From contig NZ_JAHCSG010000004.1 of the NCBI RefSeq assembly GCF_018474015.1, positions 186,001 to 250,000 on the forward strand: 64,000 nt of DNA, written 5' to 3'. Within the stretch, counting starts at the first letter, position 1. Every line of letters starts with the position of its first letter. Source of the stretch: Williamsia sp. CHRR-6. Its GTDB lineage: Bacteria; Actinomycetota; Actinomycetes; Mycobacteriales; Mycobacteriaceae. This document shows, in pieces, positions 1 through 8,401 of this stretch. A program made the translations under genes and the position numbers. Below the pieces are notes generated by a model, which was given only the letters and a program-made list of their open reading frames with translations, ran no database searches and had not been told where the DNA came from.

Positions 1-1275
1 GAGCGGGTGCACTCGGCGCAGACCGCGGTGGCCGACACCGTGCGCGCGTACCGAATCGCGTTGCACGAGCGGCGGACGGTGGTGTTGCAGCTGCCCATCG
101 ACATCCAGGCCGAGCCTGCGGTGGCGGCCGTGGACACGGCGACGCTGGGGTCTCGTCCCGACCCCGTCCGACCGGCTGCAGACGCGGTGAACCGACTCGC
201 CGACCTGATCATCGCATCGCAGCGGCCGGTGTTCGTGGGTGGTCGCGGTGCGCGGGGTCATCGCGACATCCTGCGGGCGGTCGCTGCGCGGGCCGGTGCC
301 CTGCTCGCCACCTCCGCCGTCGCCAACGGGCTGTTCGGGGGAGACGAATGGTCGCTGGGGATCTCGGGCGGCTTCTCCTCCGACACCACCGCCTCGCTGA
401 TCGGTGACGCCGACCTCATCGTGTCGTGGGGCTGCGCGTTGAACATGTGGACGATGCGACACGGTCGGTTGATCGGCGCCCAGACCACCGTGGTGCAGGT
501 CGACGACGACCGCTCCGCGCTGGGGCGGCACCGGCCGGTGGACCTGGGCATCCACGGCGATGTGGCATCCACCGCAGCTGATCTGTTGCAGGAGTTGACG
601 TCTCGAGATGTCGATGCGCCCCGGTATCGCACCGGAGACGTCCGGGATCGGATCGCGGGGTCGTCACGGTGGCAGGACGTGCCGGTGACCGCCGCCCCGC
701 AGCCGGATCGAATCGACCCACGGACGTTGACCATCGCCCTCGACGAGTTGCTGCCCGCCGACCGGGTCCTCAGCATCGACTCGGGCAACTTCATGGGCTA
801 TCCCAGCACGCACCTGTCGGTGCCGGACGAAAACGGTTTCTGTTTCACCCAGGCCTTCCAGTCGATCGGCCTGGGACTGGCCACGGCGATCGGCGCGGCA
901 CTGGCTCAGCCGCACCGGTTGCCGGTGCTGGGCACCGGCGACGGCGGTCTGATGATGGCCGCGGCCGAACTGGAAACGGTGGTGCGGCTGGGCATTGCGA
1001 TGGTGGTGATCGTCTACAACGACAGCGCCTACGGGGCCGAGGTCCATCATTTCGGGTCGGATGTGAACCTGTCGACCGTCACCTTCCCCGAGACCGACAT
1101 CGCGGCACTGGCACGCGGAGCCGGCTTCGAAGCGGTGACCGTGCGGTCGGTGGCAGACCTCGATGCCGTGCACAAATGGTTGGTGGGCAGTCGAACCCAG
1201 CCGTTGCTGATCGACGCGAAGATCGCCGCCGACGGCGGCGCCTGGTGGCTGCACGAGGCCTTCGCCAAGCACTGA
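1..1275 (+). CDS. Thiamine pyrophosphate-dependent enzyme, acetolactate synthase-like (5' end outside window)
   Basis: The reading frame is open from base 1, so the start lies upstream and only the middle and C-terminal domains are visible. The central Rossmann-like domain (FVGGRGARGH, then DADLIVSWGCALN) is followed by the C-terminal TPP-binding domain, with FTQAFQSIGLGLATAIGAA and the cofactor motif GTGDGG ending at NDSAYGAE. The usual second Asn of that motif is replaced by Asp. The layout is that of acetohydroxyacid synthase, benzoylformate decarboxylase and oxalyl-CoA decarboxylase; I cannot assign a substrate. It converges on the aryl-CoA monooxygenase gene, and a repeat array begins two bases after its TGA. 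A role in breaking down a 2-keto or acyl-CoA product of the neighbouring pathway is inference from position only. Confidence 0.8.
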   Translation, partial: ERVHSAQTAVADTVRAYRIALHERRTVVLQLPIDIQAEPAVAAVDTATLGSRPDPVRPAADAVNRLADLIIASQRPVFVGGRGARGHRDILRAVAARAGALLATSAVANGLFGGDEWSLGISGGFSSDTTASLIGDADLIVSWGCALNMWTMRHGRLIGAQTTVVQVDDDRSALGRHRPVDLGIHGDVASTAADLLQELTSRDVDAPRYRTGDVRDRIAGSSRWQDVPVTAAPQPDRIDPRTLTIALDELLPADRVLSIDSGNFMGYPSTHLSVPDENGFCFTQAFQSIGLGLATAIGAALAQPHRLPVLGTGDGGLMMAAAELETVVRLGIAMVVIVYNDSAYGAEVHHFGSDVNLSTVTFPETDIAALARGAGFEAVTVRSVADLDAVHKWLVGSRTQPLLIDAKIAADGGAWWLHEAFAKH

Positions 1276-1277
1276 CT

Positions 1278-1489
1278 CGTCGGTTGGGCGGAAACCCGCG
1301 TCGAGTGGGCGGAAACCCGCGTCGAGTGGGCGGATAACCCCCGTCGAGTGGGCGCTAATCCCCGTCGAGTGGGCAGAAACCCCCGTCGAGTGGGCGGAAA
1401 ACCCCCGTTGAGTGGGCGCTAATCCCCGTCGAGTGGGCGGAAACCCCCGTCGAGTGGGCGCTAATCCCCGTCGAGTGGGCAGAAACCCT
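1278..1489 (+). repeat. Tandem array of about ten ~21-bp units after the TPP-enzyme gene
   Basis: About ten consecutive copies of a unit with consensus GTCGAGTGGGCGGAAACCCC. The spacer after GTCGAGTGGGC varies between GGAAACCCC, GCTAATCCCC and AGAAACCC. The first copy reads GTCGGTTGGG. The array starts two bases after the stop codon. Short reading frames through it give monotonous products and are not genes. I do not recognise the repeat as a named element. Confidence 0.9.
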
Positions 1490-1623
1490 GCGCAACTACC
1501 GATCTGAGAGCCCGAAGCATCGGTGGACATCCGTGAGGACCGAGCCACCCCCGCATCGACGGCGCATCACAGCTCACCGATTCACACGCCAGACGAGGGC
1601 GGCCGCCCAACAAAACGAGATCG

Positions 1624-1744
1624 CCGCCCACTCGACGGGGTGTTCCGCCCAACCGACGGGGATTAGCGCCCAACCGACGGGGTTTTCCGCCCAACCGACG
1701 GGGATTAGCGCCCAACCGACGGGGATTAGCGCCCAACCGACGGG
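1624..1744 (-). repeat. Second tandem array, inverted relative to the first
   Basis: Six copies of the same unit lie on the minus strand, directly abutting the TGA of the monooxygenase gene. Five carry the GTCGGTTGGGCG variant and the distal one carries GTCGAGTGGGCG. Spacers alternate between CTAATCCCC and GGAAAACCCC. The two convergent genes therefore each run into the same repeat in the same orientation relative to transcription. The 134 bp between the arrays (1490-1623) holds nothing I recognise. Confidence 0.9.
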
Positions 1745-4099
1745 TCAGGCGGGCAGCCAGCGGCGCCGCCGCTCGGTGCCCCGAGAACGCACCAGCTCCA
1801 GGCGAGGCGGTGGTCCGTCGGTCCGGCCGGTGGGCGGCTTGCGGTTACCCGCGGCGTACGGCAGCGGCCACACCGCACCCGGGCCGGTGTATCCCTGCTC
1901 GGCGGCGGCGTGCAGTGTCCACTGAGGGTCGTAGAGGTGGGCACGTCCGATGGCCACCAGGTCGGCGCGGCCGGCCAGCAGCACCGAGTTCACGTCGTCG
2001 TGCGAGGAGATGGCACCCACCGCGATCACCCCCACGTCGTGGGTGCGGCCCACCTCGTTGCGGATCCGGTCGGCGAACGGTGTCTGATAGCTGCGCCCGA
2101 ACGCCGGCTTCTCATGTTTGACCACCTGCCCGGACGACACGTGCACCAGATCCACCCCGTGCTCGGCGAACGCCCGCGCGATGACCACCGCATCGTCGAC
2201 AGTGGTACCGCCATCGGCCCAATCGGTGGCCGAGATACGTACCGACATCGGACGATCCGCCGGCCACACCGCCCGCACCGCGTCGAACACGCGCAGCGGG
2301 AACACCATTCGCTTCTCCAACGAGCCGCCGTAGGCGTCGGTGCGGGTATTGGCCAACGGAGACAGGAACGACGACAACAGATATCCATGGGCGCAGTGCA
2401 GTTCCAGCAGATCGAAACCGGCCCGCTCGGCGGCATGTGTGGCAGCCACGAACTCCTCGACGATGACCTCCAGGTCAGCCTCGGTCAGTTCACGCGGGGT
2501 CTGCGAGCCCGGACCGTAGGGCAGCGCTGAGGGCGCCACCACCTGCCAGTTGCCCTCGTCGAGCGGGTCGTCGATGCCCTCCCACATCAGCTTCGATGAC
2601 CCCTTGCGGCCCGAATGGCCCAGCTGTACACCGATCTTGGCCTGCGATCGGCTGTGAACGAAGTCGGTGATCGTCGCCCACGACCGCTCCTGCTCGGCGG
2701 TGTACAGCCCGGTGCAGCCTGGGGTGATGCGACCCGATTCCGAGACACACACCATCTCCGTCATCACCAGCCCGGCGCCGCCGAGCGCTTTTCCGCCGAG
2801 GTGAACCAGATGGAAATCACCGGGCACCCCGTCCACCGCGCTGTACATGTCCATGGGCGCCAGCATGATTCGGTTCACCAGCTCCAACCCCCGCACCCGA
2901 TACGGGTAGAACATCGGCGGGCGGGTCACCTCGCTGTCCTGGCGCGTCACGTACCAGCCGTCCACGTGATCGACGAACTCGGCGTCGCGTAGCCGAAGGT
3001 TGTCGTAGGTGATGCGCCGGCTCCGGGTGAGCAGGTTGAATGCGAACTGTTCGGGATCCTGCTCGGTGTAGTCGGCGATCGACTCGAACCACTCCAGACT
3101 CGCCTGGGCGGCACGCTGGATCGACTCGACCACCGGCCGACGCTCGGCCTCGTACGCCGCCAACGCCGCGGGCAGGTCATCGTGTTCGTGGATGCACGCC
3201 GCCAGGGCCAACGCGTCTTCCATCGCCAGCTTCGTTCCCGACCCGATGGAGAAGTGCGCGGTGTGGGCGGCGTCGCCGATGAGGACCAGGTTGTCGTGCA
3301 CCCAGTGCTGGTTGCGTACGGTGGTGAACGAGATCCACCGTGAGTTGTTGGCCAGGATCTCATGTCCGTCGAGTACGTCGGCGAACAGACTGCGCACCAG
3401 TGCGATCGACTTCTCGTCACTCTCGCCGGGCATGAAGTCGCGGTCGGCACAGTCACCGAAACCCGCCTTTTCCCATACTGACTCGTGCATCTCGACGATG
3501 AAGGTGCTGCCGGAGTCACTGAACGGGTAGCCGTGGATCTGCATCACGCCATACGGCGTGTGGGCGATGATGAACTCGAAGGCCTCGAAGACCTTGTCGG
3601 TGCCCAACCACATGTACTTGTTGTGGCGCACATCGAGGCTGGGGCCGAACTCGTCGGCGTGCTGGCGCCGGATGGCCGAGTTCACCCCGTCGGCGGCCAA
3701 CACCAGATCGTGGGTGGCACGTAGCTGTTCGACCGGCGGCGCCTCGGTGCAGAAGTGCAACTGAACACCGAGTTGCGCGCAGCGCTCCTGCAGGATGCGC
3801 AGCAGCTCCTTACGACTCATCGCCGCGAAGCCCTGGCCACCCGAGGTGAGCACGGTGTCGCGGTAGTGGATGTCGATGTCCTCCCAGCGGGCGAACTGCG
3901 CGGCCATCGCGGCGTAGACGGCCGGGTCGGCGTGCTCGATACCGCCGAGTGTCTCGTCGCTGAACACCACCCCGAACCCGAAGGTGTCATCGGCGGCGTT
4001 GCGCTCGTAGATGGTGATCTCGTGACCGGGATCAAGCGCCTTGGTGAGCGCGGAGAAGTAGAGACCGGCGGGACCACCGCCGACGATGGCAATCTTCAT
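1745..4099 (-). CDS. Bifunctional aryl-CoA (salicylyl-CoA / 2-aminobenzoyl-CoA) monooxygenase-oxidoreductase
   Basis: A 784-residue fusion. Residues 1-380 are a group A flavin monooxygenase: the FAD motif IVGGGPAGLYF is at the extreme N-terminus, the DG motif near 137 and the GD motif near 275 (GDAAHTAHFSIGSG). Residues 395-770 are an old-yellow-enzyme (NADH:flavin oxidoreductase) TIM barrel, with LAPMDMYS, QLGHSGRKGS and IGRAHLYDP. This architecture is known from 2-aminobenzoyl-CoA monooxygenase/reductase and from proteins annotated as salicylyl-CoA 5-hydroxylase/oxidoreductase, which hydroxylate and then reduce an aromatic CoA thioester. The start is placed at the ATG opening the FAD motif, preceded by GAGGAAG; a longer frame upstream has no homology signal. 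It sits 46 bp downstream of the CoA ligase on the same strand, a likely operon. Which substrate it uses is not decidable from sequence alone. Confidence 0.88.
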   Translation of the reverse strand: MKIAIVGGGPAGLYFSALTKALDPGHEITIYERNAADDTFGFGVVFSDETLGGIEHADPAVYAAMAAQFARWEDIDIHYRDTVLTSGGQGFAAMSRKELLRILQERCAQLGVQLHFCTEAPPVEQLRATHDLVLAADGVNSAIRRQHADEFGPSLDVRHNKYMWLGTDKVFEAFEFIIAHTPYGVMQIHGYPFSDSGSTFIVEMHESVWEKAGFGDCADRDFMPGESDEKSIALVRSLFADVLDGHEILANNSRWISFTTVRNQHWVHDNLVLIGDAAHTAHFSIGSGTKLAMEDALALAACIHEHDDLPAALAAYEAERRPVVESIQRAAQASLEWFESIADYTEQDPEQFAFNLLTRSRRITYDNLRLRDAEFVDHVDGWYVTRQDSEVTRPPMFYPYRVRGLELVNRIMLAPMDMYSAVDGVPGDFHLVHLGGKALGGAGLVMTEMVCVSESGRITPGCTGLYTAEQERSWATITDFVHSRSQAKIGVQLGHSGRKGSSKLMWEGIDDPLDEGNWQVVAPSALPYGPGSQTPRELTEADLEVIVEEFVAATHAAERAGFDLLELHCAHGYLLSSFLSPLANTRTDAYGGSLEKRMVFPLRVFDAVRAVWPADRPMSVRISATDWADGGTTVDDAVVIARAFAEHGVDLVHVSSGQVVKHEKPAFGRSYQTPFADRIRNEVGRTHDVGVIAVGAISSHDDVNSVLLAGRADLVAIGRAHLYDPQWTLHAAAEQGYTGPGAVWPLPYAAGNRKPPTGRTDGPPPRLELVRSRGTERRRRWLPA

Positions 4100-4145
4100 G
4101 AGACATCTTCCTCGAGAGACACGAAAGGTGAAGGGGGGAAACGGG

Positions 4146-5786
4146 CTAGGCGTCCCGGCGTAGCCGGAAACGCTGCAGCTTGCCGCTCTCGGTACGCGGA
4201 AGAGCATCGACGAAGGCGACGCTGCGCGGGTACTTGTACGGTGCCGCAGTCTCTTTGACGAACGACTGGATGCTGGCGACCATGGCGTCGTCACCGACCT
4301 GGCCGGGACCCAGCACCACCGCGGCGTGCACGATCATGCCGCGCTCGGCGTCGGGCACCCCGATCACCGCGGATTCGACCACCGCCGGGTGCTGATCGAT
4401 GACCGACTCCACCTCGGGTGCGGCGATGTTGTAGCCCGATGAGACGATCATGTCGTCGCTGCGGGCGTGGTACCAGAAGTACCCGTCGGCGTCGCGGGTG
4501 TAGGTGTCGCCGGTCAGGTTCCACCCATCGCGCACGTAGTCCCGTTGTCTGGTGTCGTTGAGGTAGCGGCAGCCCGTGGGTCCCTGCACCGCCAGCAATC
4601 CCGCTGTGCCATCAGCCAACTCGTTGCCGTGCACGTCCTGGATGCGGGCGCGGTAGCCGGGCACGACCCGCCCGGTCGAGCCGGGCCGGATGTCGTCGTC
4701 GGCGGCGGAGATGAAGATGTGCAGCAGCTCGGTACCGCCAATGCCGTTGATGATCGCCACCCCGGTGGCGTCGCGGAATGCCGTCCACACCTCGGCCGGC
4801 AGATGCTCGCCCGCCGACACCGCGCGCCGCAACGATCCGAGACGATGCGCCACCCCGGTGCGCAGCATCGCGCGGTAGGCGGTGGGCGCGGTGAACAGCA
4901 CGCTCACCCCGTGGCGTTCGATGGCCTCGGCCAGCTCGACCGGGGATGCCTTCTCCAGCAGCAGCGACGCCGCGCCCACCGCCAGCGGGAACACCACCAG
5001 CCCACCGAGTCCGAAGGTGAAGGCCAGCGGCGGGGTGCCGGTGAACAGGTCATCAGACACCGGGGCCACGATGTGGCGACTGAAGGTATCGGCGTTGGCC
5101 AACACATCGCGGTGAAAGTGCATGGTGGCCTTGGGAACTCCGGTGGTTCCCGAGGTGGGAGCCAACAGCACCACATCGTCGGCGGCGGTGTCGACGTCGT
5201 CGAAGGTGACCGGCTTGCCTGCCGCGCGCGTCACGAGGTCCTCGCCACCGGATCCGCCGAAACCGATGACCCGCATCCCGACGTCGGGGACCTCGACTGC
5301 GTCGATGGCCTCGCGGAATCGATGGTCACACAGCGCGACCACCGGCCGGGTGAGTGCGACGAGCTTGCTCAGCTCCGGCGTGCGCAGCAGCGGCATCGTG
5401 GTGACCACCACCGCACCGGCCTTGATCACCGCGAACCAGCACGCCACCAGCCACGGATTGTTGGGGCCGCGCAACAGAACCCGGTTTCCCGGCACCACAC
5501 CGAGGTCGTCGGTCAGCACGTGGGCGATCTGGTTGGCGCGGTCGCGCAGGTCGCCGTAGGTCCAGGTCTCGGTCGGGGTGAGCAGACATCGTCGGTCGCG
5601 GCCCAGGCGCGCCACGGTGTCGTCGAGCAGCACGGTGGCACAGTTCAGCCGCGCCGGGCGGTGCAGTTCGGGAAGGTCGAACACGAACTGAGGCCAGCTC
5701 TCGCGCGGCGGCAGGTTGTCGGCGCAGTAGGTGTCGACGTGAGCCGAGGAGGTGATCGTCTCGCCGATCGGTGCACTCGCGGTCAT
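4146..5786 (-). CDS. Aryl-CoA ligase, benzoate/2-aminobenzoate-CoA ligase family
   Basis: A 546-residue member of the ANL superfamily that should activate an aromatic acid to its acyl-adenylate and then its CoA thioester. The P-loop APTSGTTGVPKA is at about 210-220, and the catalytic Lys is in SGKLQRF near residue 536. The N-terminal sequence LPELHRPARLNCA is typical of benzoate and 2-aminobenzoate CoA ligases. The start is the ATG preceded by GGGAAGGGA; upstream in-frame residues look non-coding. The gene lies immediately upstream of the aryl-CoA monooxygenase and is divergent from the PaaX-type regulator, so it probably makes the thioester consumed next door and is repressed by that regulator. 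2-Aminobenzoate or salicylate are the best substrate guesses. Confidence 0.85.
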   Translation of the reverse strand: MTASAPIGETITSSAHVDTYCADNLPPRESWPQFVFDLPELHRPARLNCATVLLDDTVARLGRDRRCLLTPTETWTYGDLRDRANQIAHVLTDDLGVVPGNRVLLRGPNNPWLVACWFAVIKAGAVVVTTMPLLRTPELSKLVALTRPVVALCDHRFREAIDAVEVPDVGMRVIGFGGSGGEDLVTRAAGKPVTFDDVDTAADDVVLLAPTSGTTGVPKATMHFHRDVLANADTFSRHIVAPVSDDLFTGTPPLAFTFGLGGLVVFPLAVGAASLLLEKASPVELAEAIERHGVSVLFTAPTAYRAMLRTGVAHRLGSLRRAVSAGEHLPAEVWTAFRDATGVAIINGIGGTELLHIFISAADDDIRPGSTGRVVPGYRARIQDVHGNELADGTAGLLAVQGPTGCRYLNDTRQRDYVRDGWNLTGDTYTRDADGYFWYHARSDDMIVSSGYNIAAPEVESVIDQHPAVVESAVIGVPDAERGMIVHAAVVLGPGQVGDDAMVASIQSFVKETAAPYKYPRSVAFVDALPRTESGKLQRFRLRRDA

Positions 5787-5839
5787 CTCGGTCCCTTCCC
5801 GGTCCGGGCGACGGTTGTGAATCGAGTATGCACGATTTT

Positions 5840-5866
5840 TGACGCTCGCGATAGATCCGACATATG
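5840..5866 (-). promoter_or_regulatory. Candidate PaaX-type operator, site A
   Basis: In the 131-bp divergent region between the ligase and the PaaX-family gene, the minus strand reads CATAT, nine bases, then ATCGCGAGCGTCA. The same motif with identical spacing lies in the RidA/FAH divergent promoter (7208-7234). A further CTCGCGA/TCGCGAG inverted pair (5844-5850 and 5887-5893) surrounds the presumed start region. Assignment to PaaX is inferred from position. Confidence 0.5.
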
Positions 5867-5917
5867 AATGTAACGGGATGTGCCGTTCGCGAGGTCGGGT
5901 CACCTAGAGTTGGCTGC

Positions 5918-6769
5918 ATGACGACCGATCCGGTGCCGCTGGGCGAATCCGCTCCCCGCGACCTGATCGTGACGCTGTTCGGTCTCTACTCCCGCGGGGA
6001 GAACAACTGGCTGCCGGTGTCGGCGCTGGTGCGGCTGATGGAGGAACTCGGCATCGACGGACCGGCCGTGCGCTCGTCGGTGTCGCGGCTCAAGCGGCGC
6101 GGTGTCTTACTGGGTGTCCGACGTGAGGCGACCGCCGGTTACGAGCTGTCGCCGGCCACCCTGCAGGTGCTCACCGAGGGCGACACCCGCATCTTCCGTC
6201 GGGTGCGGTCCACTCTGGCCGACGGGTGGCTGCTACTCACCTTCTCCATCCCCGAAAGTGAGCGCGACAAGCGCCACGCCCTGCGAACTGCGTTGTCTGG
6301 TCTGGGGTTCGGCACCGTCTCGCCGGGGGTGTGGATCGCCCCGGCCGCCCTGGAGTCCGAGACCAAGACCATGTTGGACCGCAAGGGTTTACGCGACTAC
6401 GTCGAGTTGTTCGCCGGCCACCACCTGGGGTTCGAGGATCTGCGATCACGGGTGCAGCGCTGGTGGGACCTCGACCAGATCACGCTGTCCTACGCCGACT
6501 TTGTGCGCCGACACCGCCGACTCACCTCGGTCGACGTCGCCGACGCCGCGGCCGCCTTCGCCGCCTACGTGCCGATGCTCACCGCGTGGCGCGTGTTGCC
6601 CTACCTCGACCCGGGGCTACCGCTGGAGGTGCTGCCGGCCGGGTGGAACGGGCAGGTGGCTGAGGAGCTGTTCGGCGAGCTCAACGACCGCCTGAGCGCA
6701 CCGGCCCGCGAGTTCGCGCTCGACGTCCTGCACGGATCGGCCGCCTCGGGTCCGCTCACGACCCGCTGA
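5918..6769 (+). CDS. PaaX-family transcriptional repressor
   Basis: A 283-residue protein with the PaaX layout. It has an N-terminal winged helix (about 14-85; DLIVTLFGLYSRG, then VRSSVSRLKRRGVL), a central ferredoxin-like domain (about 105-185; WLLLTFSIPESERDKRH), and a C-terminal domain with the family's WWDL and conserved aromatic residues. PaaX proteins repress aromatic catabolism genes and release DNA on binding an aryl- or phenylacetyl-CoA thioester. The ATG at 5918 is chosen because the winged-helix homology begins just after it. The gene is divergent from the ligase, and its last 14 bases overlap the 3' end of the convergent RidA-like gene. No phenylacetyl-CoA epoxidase genes are nearby, so the inducer is more likely the CoA thioester made by the adjacent ligase. 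Confidence 0.88.
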   Translation: MTTDPVPLGESAPRDLIVTLFGLYSRGENNWLPVSALVRLMEELGIDGPAVRSSVSRLKRRGVLLGVRREATAGYELSPATLQVLTEGDTRIFRRVRSTLADGWLLLTFSIPESERDKRHALRTALSGLGFGTVSPGVWIAPAALESETKTMLDRKGLRDYVELFAGHHLGFEDLRSRVQRWWDLDQITLSYADFVRRHRRLTSVDVADAAAAFAAYVPMLTAWRVLPYLDPGLPLEVLPAGWNGQVAEELFGELNDRLSAPAREFALDVLHGSAASGPLTTR

Positions 6770-7175
6770 CCGCGACGGCTGCGCCGATGTGGGCGACGGC
6801 GGCGATCTCGATCATCGCCTCGGGCTGCCACAGCGCCGAGATCCCGATCCCCGCCATCGCCGGGTAGGTGTCACCGGCCAATTCCCGCCAGATGCGGCCG
6901 ATCTCGCGTCCGTTGCGCTGATAGTCGGGGATGTCGGTCAGGTAGATCGTCACCGACAGCAGATCAGCCGGGGTACCGCCGGCCGCGGCCAGCGCGGTGA
7001 GCATGTTGGCGAAGGACTGGCGGAACTGCGCGACGATGCCGCCGGAGACGATGGCGCCGTGCGCGTCCATGGCGGTCTGCCCGGCGAGATGGACGATGCC
7101 GTTCGACGAGCGGCTGGCGTGCGCGAAACCCGACGGGGCGGGCAGTGATTCGGGGTTGATATGGGTGACAGCCAT
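6756..7175 (-). CDS. RidA-like (YjgF/YER057c/UK114) protein lacking the canonical arginine
   Basis: A 139-residue protein with the Rid fold, seen in GIVHLAGQTAMDAHG, the central helix QFRQSFANMLTALAAAGG, and VTIYLTDIPDYQ. Canonical RidA enamine/imine deaminases carry an Arg in the FPARS motif; here the segment reads YPAMAGIGI, so that Arg is replaced by Met. The protein is therefore a divergent subfamily member, not housekeeping RidA. Rid paralogues within catabolic clusters are thought to act on pathway-specific imines or enamines, which would fit a 2-aminobenzoyl-CoA route. The gene converges on the PaaX gene (14-bp overlap) and is divergent from the FAH gene. Confidence 0.82.
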   Translation of the reverse strand: MAVTHINPESLPAPSGFAHASRSSNGIVHLAGQTAMDAHGAIVSGGIVAQFRQSFANMLTALAAAGGTPADLLSVTIYLTDIPDYQRNGREIGRIWRELAGDTYPAMAGIGISALWQPEAMIEIAAVAHIGAAVAVSGS

Positions 7176-7207
7176 CGGTTCCGCTTTCTCTCATTGCCAC
7201 GCGAAGG

Positions 7208-7234
7208 CATATTGTGCGACGATTGCGAGCGTCA
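7208..7234 (+). promoter_or_regulatory. Candidate PaaX-type operator, site B
   Basis: This site reads CATAT, nine bases, then ATTGCGAGCGTCA, and lies between the RidA-like gene and the FAH gene. It matches site A (5840-5866) at all five CATAT positions and 12 of 13 positions of the distal block, with identical spacing. This suggests one regulator controls both divergent promoters. Confidence 0.5.
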
Positions 7235-7298
7235 CCACTACGGTATATCACGACGGCGGAACATCACTGAGCGGAAACGGTACGGGTTGGAGGCGGAC

Positions 7299-7958
7299 AT
7301 GCGCATCGGGATCTCACGCACCCCGGCGAAGGTGATCTGTTGCGGCCACAACTACCGTGCCCACATCGCCGAGATGGGCCGCCCCACACCGCGATACCCC
7401 ACCCTGTTCACCAAGTTCGCCGACACCCTCACCGGCCCCCACGACGACATCGTGGTGCCACCTGAGGCCACCGGCCTGGACTGGGAGGCCGAGTTGGCGG
7501 TGATCGTGGGCGCTGAGGTCTGGCGCGCCGACCCGACCGAGGCCGCCGCGGCGATCGCGGGATACACCGTGGCCAACGACATCTCGGTGCGCAGCTGGCA
7601 GCACCACACCGGGCAGTGGCTGCCCGGCAAGGCTTTCGACGCCACCACTCCGCTCGGTGATGAGCTGGTGACCCCCGACGAGGTGGACCCACGCGCCGGC
7701 CTGGCCATCACGTGTCGGGTGAACGGGGAAACCGTCCAGGCCGCCCGTACCGACGACCTGGTGTTCGACGCACCGGCGTTGTTGGCCTACATCTCCGCCT
7801 TCACGCGATTGCGCGCGGGCGACGTGGTGTTGACCGGGACACCCGGCGGGGTGGGTGCCGCAGCCGACCCTGCGCGCGAGCTGGTCGACGGCGACGTGGT
7901 GGAGACCGAGATCGAATCGATCGGCAAGCTGTGCAACATGATCCGAATCCAGGAGTGA
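7299..7958 (+). CDS. Fumarylacetoacetate hydrolase-family protein
   Basis: A 219-residue single-domain FAH-family enzyme, a family that includes fumarylpyruvate hydrolase, 2-oxo-hepta-3-ene-1,7-dioate hydratase and oxaloacetate decarboxylase. The motif KVICCGHNYRAH at the start, the metal ligands in LDWEAELAVIVG (E-x-E) and VANDISVRSWQ, and the late GDVVLTGTPGGVG are all intact. The ATG at 7299 is preceded by GGAGGCGG and aligns with the family start. It begins a run of three tightly spaced genes (2-bp gap, then a 4-bp overlap). It probably cleaves or decarboxylates the ring-opened product of the pathway; the exact substrate is inference. Confidence 0.87.
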   Translation: MRIGISRTPAKVICCGHNYRAHIAEMGRPTPRYPTLFTKFADTLTGPHDDIVVPPEATGLDWEAELAVIVGAEVWRADPTEAAAAIAGYTVANDISVRSWQHHTGQWLPGKAFDATTPLGDELVTPDEVDPRAGLAITCRVNGETVQAARTDDLVFDAPALLAYISAFTRLRAGDVVLTGTPGGVGAAADPARELVDGDVVETEIESIGKLCNMIRIQE

Positions 7959-7960
7959 CG

Positions 7961-8401
7961 ATGAGCAGTGGTATCGAGACCCACCGGGTGGTTCCTCAGG
8001 TGACCCGGGCGGGTGAGTTGTACGGCGACACCGGCCAATCCGGTGGCGCGGTGCGCCTGTCCGGGGTGAGCCCACAGCACACACCGGCCACCAAGATCTG
8101 GTTCGGCCGGGTGTCCAACGAGCCCGGCTACCGGTCGCTGCCCCACCACCACGGTGAGGCTGAAACCGGCGGGTACGTGCTGACCGGACACGGACGCATC
8201 TACTTCGGCGAGAACTACGCCGAGTGGGTGGACATGACCGCAGGCGATTTCGTGTTCGTACCGCCGTACATGCCCCACGTCGAGGTGAACATGAGCGTCA
8301 CCGAGGAACTGGTGTGGTTGACCTGTCGTACCCCGGACAACATCGTGGTGAACCTCCCCGATGTGGACGATTCGATCCTGGAAGGATATCGCCGCGCATG
8401 A
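7961..8401 (+). CDS. Cupin-domain protein
   Basis: A 146-residue single-cupin protein. Cupin motif 1 is seen in LPHHHGEAETGGYVLTGHG (His and Glu metal ligands) and motif 2 in GDFVFVPPYMPHVEVN (metal His). Such small cupins include ring-cleavage dioxygenases, isomerases and non-catalytic sugar or acid binders. In this cluster a dioxygenase or isomerase role on an aromatic or ring-opened intermediate is plausible but not shown. It starts two bases after the FAH stop, and its TGA overlaps the next gene's start (ATGA). Confidence 0.8.
   Translation: MSSGIETHRVVPQVTRAGELYGDTGQSGGAVRLSGVSPQHTPATKIWFGRVSNEPGYRSLPHHHGEAETGGYVLTGHGRIYFGENYAEWVDMTAGDFVFVPPYMPHVEVNMSVTEELVWLTCRTPDNIVVNLPDVDDSILEGYRRA

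Noticed and set aside
1278-1744. CRISPR array
   Set aside because: Units are short (~21 bp) and contiguous, lack unique spacers of constant length, and no cas genes are present.
664-1925. Reading frames on both strands made of PTRRG/AHSTG/AQPTG-type repeats
   Set aside because: They are translations of the tandem repeat arrays and the antisense of the TPP gene, with no independent coding evidence.
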